NCBI GenBank assembly: GCA_002811675.1
Contig: PDIM01000007.1
Location: 24,562 to 88,561 of the forward strand
Direction of reading: 5' to 3'
Length of the DNA: 64,000 bases
Source of the DNA: Ichthyosporea sp. XGB-2017a
Lineage: Eukaryota; Opisthokonta; Ichthyosporea
Position numbers and translations under genes: made by a program. Numbering within the stretch: position 1 is the stretch's first letter; each line of letters begins with the position of its first letter. The notes below the pieces were generated by a model. That model saw nothing but the letters and a program-made list of their open reading frames with translations. It was not told where the DNA came from and did no database searches. Positions 58,758-64,000 of the stretch are shown here, piece after piece.

Positions 58758-59907
58758 ATGGATTCAAGTAAAGTAGGTGAAGTGGATGAAAAGCGAATAG
58801 AGGTGGGAGGGGAGGAAGCAGAAGGGGAGGGTGTTAAGCATCCGGTTGAAGAGGGGAAGAAGGAGGACGAAGAAGTAGATTCCCCCACTGTTTCTACCTC
58901 GGGCTCACCGACTAAGAGACCTCGGTTTGGAAATCGGCACCTTGTTGATAAGGATCGAGTGTTTGAGCATAATGCTTGGGATAATGTGGAGTGGGATGAG
59001 GAGATGATTAAGCGGGCTGGGGAGATTGTGGAGAAGCAGAAGGAAACAAAGATCCCGGATGAGCGATATGGTGAGTGTAGTTTTGTTTGCGTTGCTTTGC
59101 TTTGCTGTAGTTTAAAGTGTTCAATCTTTTCTTATTGTTTCTGTTTCATTGTTTTTGCTTTATTTTCTTTAAATAGTGGAACTTGAAGAAAAGGCAGATT
59201 TCTTTTGGGACGAATTCTATAAGAAACACGAAAACCGATTCTTTAAGAATCGCAATTGGTTATTTACGGAGTTTCCTGAGTTGGTAGACGCCACAGATCC
59301 CTCCAAAACATCTCAAAGTATGAATATTTTCGAAATTGGGTGTGGGGTGGGCAACACTGTGTTTCCGATTTTGCAAAAGAATCAGGAAAATAAGGGAAAT
59401 CTACATGTATATGCTTGTGATTTCTCGGAAACTGCTGTGGGGATTGTACAGGAGCACGAATTGTATTCGACTGGGCACTGTACTGCTTTCCAGTGTGATT
59501 TCTCTTCCGAAAGCTCCACAACGCCGATCAAAGAGGGATCCCTGGATATCGCTATCATGATCTTTGTGTTGTCTGCAATTTCTCCTTCCCGAATGCAGTT
59601 TTGCATTGAGAGGATCTCGAACCTTTTGAAACCGGGTGGGAAGTTTATCTTTCGGGATTATGGGAGATATGACATGGCCCAGCTCCGGTTTAAGAAATCA
59701 AGATTCTTAAGTGAGAATTTCTATGCTCGGGGCGATGGGACAAGGGTGTACTTCTTCTCACAGGAAGAGATCAAGGATATGTGTGAGGGGGCTGGAATGT
59801 TAGAGGAACAGAATCATTTTGATAAGAGATTAATAGTGAATAGAAGAGAGAAAAAGACTATGTACCGCTCCTGGCTTCAGTGTAAATACATCAAGACTTC
59901 CCAATAA
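58758..59907 (+). CDS. METTL2: METTL2-type tRNA m3C32 methyltransferase (two exons)
   Basis: Exons 58758..59070 and 59177..59907; intron 106 nt (GTGAGT...AAATAG), phase 1. The product is 347 residues. METTL2 puts 3-methylcytidine at position 32 of tRNA-Thr and tRNA-Arg. Family blocks in order: RPRFGNRHLVDKDRVFEHNA, WDNVEWDEEM, KADFFWDEFYKKHENRFFKN, RNWLFTEFPEL, SAM-binding IFEIGCGVGNTVFPIL, YACDFS, GSLDIAIMIFVLSAI, LLKPGGKFIFRDYGRYDMAQ, LRFKK, FYARGDGTRVYFF and MYRSWLQCKY. The first ~55 residues are acidic and disordered. AATAAA overlaps the stop codon (59902-59909 region). Confidence 0.95.
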
Positions 59908-60289
59908 AAGGAAATGAGTCAGTTCACAGAAGATGCTTTATTTTATTAAGCCAATGGGTGATTTTCGTAGATACCGAATGGCTTTTGGTAAAGTCAACAG
60001 AATCATTCTTCCGTCCGCCTGCCCCCTTAATTTCTGTTCTTTTGCTTTATTTCTTTGTGTTAGAGAAATCAAAAATAATAATAAATAAAATAAACACTTC
60101 AACCGGAATCATCAAAGACAATCCAATAAACAAGGAAGAATAACTAATCATCAATCCTACATATTGGATTCTTTCGCTAAAACAAGGCCGAAAAGTAGTT
60201 CAAGCAATGGTTTTTCCCTCACTATTATACAACGCCATCCCCCTCTCCCCTCTCCCAGTCCTTCATATTTCCCAAACGAAGAACACGCT
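59908..60289. other. Convergent 3' region of METTL2 and the small membrane protein
   Basis: 382 bp of mostly A-rich sequence with no gene. A 40-nt AAAT-rich stretch near 60068-60105 is on the plus strand. Confidence 0.5.
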
Positions 60290-60523
60290 TCAAATCTCTG
60301 AGTAAGTTGCTTGTCTCCGACAGCGCGAAAACAGAAATGCATACCCATCTTTAACATATCCAGGAACTTCTTTCCAAAAATCAATATTCGGGATTGCCTC
60401 CATCCCTGTTGCACCCACAACAAAGGCCTTATAAATGTATCCAGTCACAAAGTAGATAAGAAACCCAAGAAGAATCCTAGAGCAGATAAGATAAAATATA
60501 CACTTCCAGATTAGTATCCACAT
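60290..60523 (-). CDS. Small protein like the transmembrane/cytosolic end of mannose-6-phosphate receptors or Atg27
   Basis: A 77-residue frame from the ATG at 60521-60523. Residues ~4-33 are one hydrophobic helix (LICSRILLGFLIYFVTGYIY), followed by VVGATGMEAIPNIDFWKEVP and GYVKDGYAFLFSRC. The pattern G-A-x-G-x-E-x-x-P-N-x-x-F-W-x-x-x-P-x-x-V-x-D-G is the shared juxtamembrane end of cation-dependent mannose-6-phosphate receptors and Atg27, which sort cargo between Golgi and endosomes. The lumenal ligand-binding domain is missing, and the 552 bp upstream to the next gene leave little room for it. Either it is a tail-only protein, or upstream exons escaped me, or it is a gene remnant. A short frame starting at about 60632 (MHFFSSLFAL then GT) could be a signal-peptide exon, but I could not join it in frame. 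Confidence 0.5.
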   Translation of the reverse strand: MWILIWKCIFYLICSRILLGFLIYFVTGYIYKAFVVGATGMEAIPNIDFWKEVPGYVKDGYAFLFSRCRRQATYSEI

Positions 60524-61075
60524 GTTGCGATTCCACAACTACTTGACACAGGCGGCATCTTCGCTGCCTAAGCCTAAATAAAGGTACAAGGGGCTTACAG
60601 GGCAAACAGGGACGAGAAGAAATGCATGGTTCTCTAATACACTACTAAAAAATATACAATGGATTATTTCCTCAACTCCACTTTACTTGGGGTTTTATCT
60701 TTACAAGAAAAACAGACCGGAAATCAAAATCTCTTCAAACCAAACAAAAAATAATGGTAAAAAACACAGCGCGAAAAAGCCGAGGCCTCGTTTAAATTAT
60801 AAAAAAAAAATTGCTTTGTTTTTGTCTTCTTTTTGTTGCACTTTCATAGTTGATAAATAAATGTTTGAAACGATTCGAGTTTATATGATAAATTGAAAAG
60901 GTGAAGATGAACACTTGGCCTCCTCCACTTTTCAGATGTCTCTCTCTCTCTCTCTGGTCAGCAGAGGTTGACTTTAGAAAAGTACAAGACGAATTCGCCT
61001 TACATAGTAATACAAGAAATGGTCACGTCTCAGTAATAAACAGTCAGTAATGCAAGTCATTGTAACACGTAAAGG
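60524..61075. other. Intergenic region between the small membrane protein and Tousled-like kinase
   Basis: 552 bp, AT-rich, with a TC microsatellite (60939-60956). No complete gene is seen; possible upstream exon of the small membrane protein at about 60600-60632 (minus strand). Confidence 0.5.
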
Positions 61076-63640
61076 CTATTTCAGCTTCAAATATGGGTGC
61101 GCACAGAGTGACAGGACATCGGGTCTCTCCTCTTTCCGATAGCTGAGGCATAACTTAATAAAGTCTTTAGTCTCTTGAGACACTGGAGGCTTATTAGGAA
61201 AGGTTATAGTTTTTGCGTTCAGTATAGTCCTCTCATGAAGAATGGACTGCTGCGATAGATTATTCCCGAACGGTTTCTGTCCATATAGGCATTGATAAAA
61301 GATAATACCAACTGACCATACATCAACTTTTGACGATATCTTTGGAGGTGCTTTGCCCAACTCGAAGCATTCAGGCGGAAGGTACCAATATGTTCCCGCC
61401 CCCTGAGAAGTCAGTTCCATCCCCTCCGACCCACACCCGTCATCCATAATTTTCGATAATCCAAAATCAGTAATCTTGACCTCCCCGTGTTGAATAAGAA
61501 CATTGGCTGGCTTGAGATCATAATGAATTACAGGGGGTTTCTTTTCATTAAGATACTTCAACGCACTTATAACTTGAACTATGATGCTTCGAGCTTCACG
61601 TTCTGTCATCAATTTGGATTTCTTTAAACAATGCTCCAAGTCTTTTCCTTCACAATACTCAAGAACTGTGGCAAACGCGTCAGGTTCAATCTCAAAAACA
61701 TCATAAAGTGAAATTACTCGCGGATGATTCAGAGCTCTATGAATGTCATATTCTCTACAGGCGTGTTTGATGTAATTCGCTTTCTTCGACTCTCCCCACT
61801 GAGGACTTAGTTGATGGATCTTTACAGCTACAAAATGAAATTTTTCAAGGTCAAAAGCCTTGTAAACTTCACTAAATCCACCTTTACCCAACAACGTCAG
61901 CAGCAGATAACGATCATTCAGGGATGGAAAAGAATTGAACCTAGACGTGTCCTCATCCCGAATACGCTTTAGCTCAGCAACGTGAAGAATCCTCTCAATA
62001 TCCAGCTTTTCGAATTCATTTTGTAGCTCAAAATCTTCTTTCTTTAATGCCGAAAGACGAAGTTTCAGTATTTCATCTTGAGTTGCAATCCCTTCAATTG
62101 TATTTAAGTGGGCTTCTTCCCCGCCATTACTGCTTTCAGGATCGGGCCCAGGATTTGCCGAGTTGGAGCTTGTACTTCTTGGAGGAAATGGTCTAGCAAA
62201 CCCATCATCATTGCCACCTGCCTTTTGCTGCTTGTTCAGTGCATTCCTACGCTTTGTGAGTGCCTTTTTCTCTCTTTCAACCTGCTCCCTTTTTTGAGCC
62301 AGCTCACAAACTTTTTCGTAATATTCCTTGATTGCATAGCCGTCCTCCCACACTTCTTTAAACTCAGCTCCCTGTCTTTTATGTGTCAGATGACACAATC
62401 GCTGACTATTTTTAAGGCAGGTCTCTCTGGCCTCTTTTCTCTCACGGTTTGCTTCACGAAGCATACACTCTTTCGCGAGCATCTTACATTTAAGAGTAAA
62501 CGTCTTAATGTAGGGAATGTTTTTTGCATTTTCGCTTTTTACTTCAGCCAATTCCTTTTCCAGCTTCGTATTGAGGTTTTTTTCGTCGGCTAGACTTTTC
62601 TCTAAAGAGCTCACTGTACCGCGAAGTTTCTCAACTAGCCCGATTTCTTCACTTTCGGTCTGTACAAACACATCCATTTTCAGCTTTCCGCTTTCACAAA
62701 CAGAAGAGTGCGATGCTCCTCCTTTACCAGTAGGCTCTTCTGTGAGTTTTATACGTTTTGCTTCCTTTTCCGGAGTCACACCCAATTTCAAATTATTGGC
62801 CTCACTCGGTGACTGAAGAATATGGTGAGCATTTCCCATAGTATTACCGCCAGTGGCAGCAGGATTATCAATTCGGATGGGAGTGGCGGCTGTAGTTCCG
62901 TGCGAAGCACTGCTCCCGTGACTAGCTTTGTGCACAGGACCAGTCCTAATGAAGTAGTCACTAATTTTTAGGGTCGGAGAGTGATGAACTTTTTTGCTTC
63001 TTCTCGAAGGGGTACTAGTTGGTGTAATTTGCCTTTCTGGTGCCTGATTGCTTCCAGTGTTTAAGAAACGCTTAGTAGGAGTGTTTCTTTGGCTACGCCT
63101 CCCCTTGCCCTCTATCTCCAACCCCGTTTTACTTTCACAACTGCTTTGATCAGAACCCACACCACCCAAACCACTCAAACTGTCTCGTTTCATTTCAAAA
63201 ATGGTATCTCTTGAGTTAAAAGGTGCAACTCTTTTCTTCTTCTTGGCGCTATCAAGTTTACTGATAGGCTTGTTGGAATTCTCATTAACTGGCTCATTCT
63301 CCTTGAGTGATACTCCCCTGTTTGGATTTTCATTCGCGCCACCCTTCCCGCTTCCATCAGCTTCGTTTGAAGCCTTGTTGAACTCAGAGCGAGCACCATC
63401 ACCACTTACCGTATCTGGTATGCAGAAAAAATCAGATTCAAGAGTAAGAGGCCGTTTAGTCATTCTTCGTTCAAGCAATTCCTGTTTTCTGGGATCCATG
63501 GCAGATTGAGCACTCCATGCATCCAACTCGGCCATTTTCTCAGCTGCAGAAGTCGGTGTTTGAGGATTAGATTTCCCAAACCCGCTTACAGATTCCACTA
63601 CAGCGACTACTGGAGATTCTGCAATACTTTTCTCAGGCAT
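61076..63640 (-). CDS. TLK: Tousled-like kinase
   Basis: An 854-residue intronless Ser/Thr kinase. TLKs phosphorylate the histone chaperone ASF1 and support chromatin assembly during DNA replication. Start at the ATG at 63638-63640 (MPEKS). Near the N-terminus MDPRKQELLERRM matches the TLK motif, and KISDYF (~235) is conserved in animal TLKs. A long coiled-coil (~345-460 and ~535-575) mediates dimerisation. The kinase domain (~580-852) begins LNDRYLLLTLLGKGGFSEVY and continues with VAVKIHQL, CREYDIHRALNHPRVISLYD, HYDLKPANVL (Tyr for Arg of HRD, usual for TLK), ITDFGLSKIMDD, AGTYWYLPPECF and SKVDVWSVGIIFYQCLYGQK. Apart from a Gly/Ser-rich stretch (~490-520) its layout matches animal and plant TLKs. 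Confidence 0.95.
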   Translation of the reverse strand: MPEKSIAESPVVAVVESVSGFGKSNPQTPTSAAEKMAELDAWSAQSAMDPRKQELLERRMTKRPLTLESDFFCIPDTVSGDGARSEFNKASNEADGSGKGGANENPNRGVSLKENEPVNENSNKPISKLDSAKKKKRVAPFNSRDTIFEMKRDSLSGLGGVGSDQSSCESKTGLEIEGKGRRSQRNTPTKRFLNTGSNQAPERQITPTSTPSRRSKKVHHSPTLKISDYFIRTGPVHKASHGSSASHGTTAATPIRIDNPAATGGNTMGNAHHILQSPSEANNLKLGVTPEKEAKRIKLTEEPTGKGGASHSSVCESGKLKMDVFVQTESEEIGLVEKLRGTVSSLEKSLADEKNLNTKLEKELAEVKSENAKNIPYIKTFTLKCKMLAKECMLREANRERKEARETCLKNSQRLCHLTHKRQGAEFKEVWEDGYAIKEYYEKVCELAQKREQVEREKKALTKRRNALNKQQKAGGNDDGFARPFPPRSTSSNSANPGPDPESSNGGEEAHLNTIEGIATQDEILKLRLSALKKEDFELQNEFEKLDIERILHVAELKRIRDEDTSRFNSFPSLNDRYLLLTLLGKGGFSEVYKAFDLEKFHFVAVKIHQLSPQWGESKKANYIKHACREYDIHRALNHPRVISLYDVFEIEPDAFATVLEYCEGKDLEHCLKKSKLMTEREARSIIVQVISALKYLNEKKPPVIHYDLKPANVLIQHGEVKITDFGLSKIMDDGCGSEGMELTSQGAGTYWYLPPECFELGKAPPKISSKVDVWSVGIIFYQCLYGQKPFGNNLSQQSILHERTILNAKTITFPNKPPVSQETKDFIKLCLSYRKEERPDVLSLCAHPYLKLK

Positions 63641-63865
63641 TAGAAAAACAAAGCAATAGACAGGATCCTGAATTTGCGATATTTTCAAAACAACAACAAA
63701 TAATCAAATTTTTTAAAAGTAAGTCGAAGGTATAAATCCCGGAGAATAAAAACTTTCAACTCGATCAAACCAAAAACCAAATCTGACTAAAGCACAACAA
63801 AGCAAAAAACAAAAAAACAAGAAGGTGAAAAAAATATGAAAAAAAAAATAAGAAAAAAAAAAAAA

Positions 63866-63927
<62 letters not shown>

Positions 63928-64000
63928 CAAAAACAAAAACAAAAAATTTTCAGTAATAATTTTCATCATTTTTTTTTTTTTTTAGGCAAAAAAGCTCGAA
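63641..64000. promoter_or_regulatory. Upstream region of Tousled-like kinase with long A and T tracts
   Basis: Should contain the TLK promoter. A nearly pure A tract spans 63835-63922 and a T tract lies at 63969-63983. No gene seen; the Phe-only reverse frame is a translation of the A tract. Confidence 0.65.

Noticed and set aside
61076-63640. Inactive kinase because HRD is HYD
   Set aside because: His-Tyr-Asp is normal for Tousled-like kinases; the catalytic Asp, DFG and lysine are all present.

Overview
The window is nuclear DNA of a unicellular eukaryote. The evidence is GT-AG spliceosomal introns of about 80-160 nt (20 could be placed), AATAAA-type signals near gene ends, and eukaryote-only proteins: PCNA, RICTOR, FAM21/WASHC2, HRD1, PEX16, RAB24, vinculin, protein kinase D, Tousled-like kinase, a P4-ATPase, SETD3 and METTL2. 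Most large genes have no introns and genes stand on both strands with short gaps, so the genome is compact. Vinculin, C1-C1-C1-PH-kinase (PKD) and animal-type receptor guanylyl cyclases together suggest a protist on the amorphean/holozoan side. This is inference: a labyrinthulomycete-like stramenopile is not excluded, and I do not name a species.

Layout, 1-24 kb: tail of a secreted protein; an orphan GPI-type surface protein (-); receptor guanylyl cyclase 1 (-); a 1.5 kb intergenic region full of perfect palindromes; a secreted Cys/Tyr/Trp-rich Kazal protein (+); PEX16 (-, two exons); a small membrane protein (-); SETD3 (+) converging on a P4-ATPase (-); MORN2-like (+, five exons); PCNA (-, two exons).

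Layout, 24-40.5 kb: RAB24 (+) converging on vinculin (-); receptor guanylyl cyclase 2 (-), split by one frameshift in a G8 run; FAM21 (-); a universal stress protein (-, two exons); a nucleoside hydrolase (+); gluconokinase (+), whose stop codon overlaps that of COX19 (-, three exons).

Layout, 40.5-64 kb: a 41-bp minisatellite; an Nta1-like amidase (+, six exons); three tandem tRNA-Ala(AGC) genes; PKD (+, two exons); ribokinase (+, three exons); an assembly gap flanked by a duplicated 137-bp sequence; RICTOR (+, three exons); an orphan disordered protein (+); HRD1 (-) diverging from METTL2 (+, two exons); a 77-aa protein like the tail of mannose-6-phosphate receptors/Atg27 (-); Tousled-like kinase (-); terminal A/T homopolymers.

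Themes: signalling (two receptor cyclases, PKD, RICTOR, RAB24), actin and endosomes (vinculin, SETD3, FAM21, flippase), sugar salvage (nucleoside hydrolase, ribokinase, gluconokinase), and S-phase/chromatin (PCNA, Tousled-like kinase). The most novel items are the four-repeat Cys/Tyr/Trp module protein, the palindrome cluster beside it, and the second cyclase with a mixed substrate-specificity pair. Exon joins were derived by hand from splice consensus, reading frame and family similarity.
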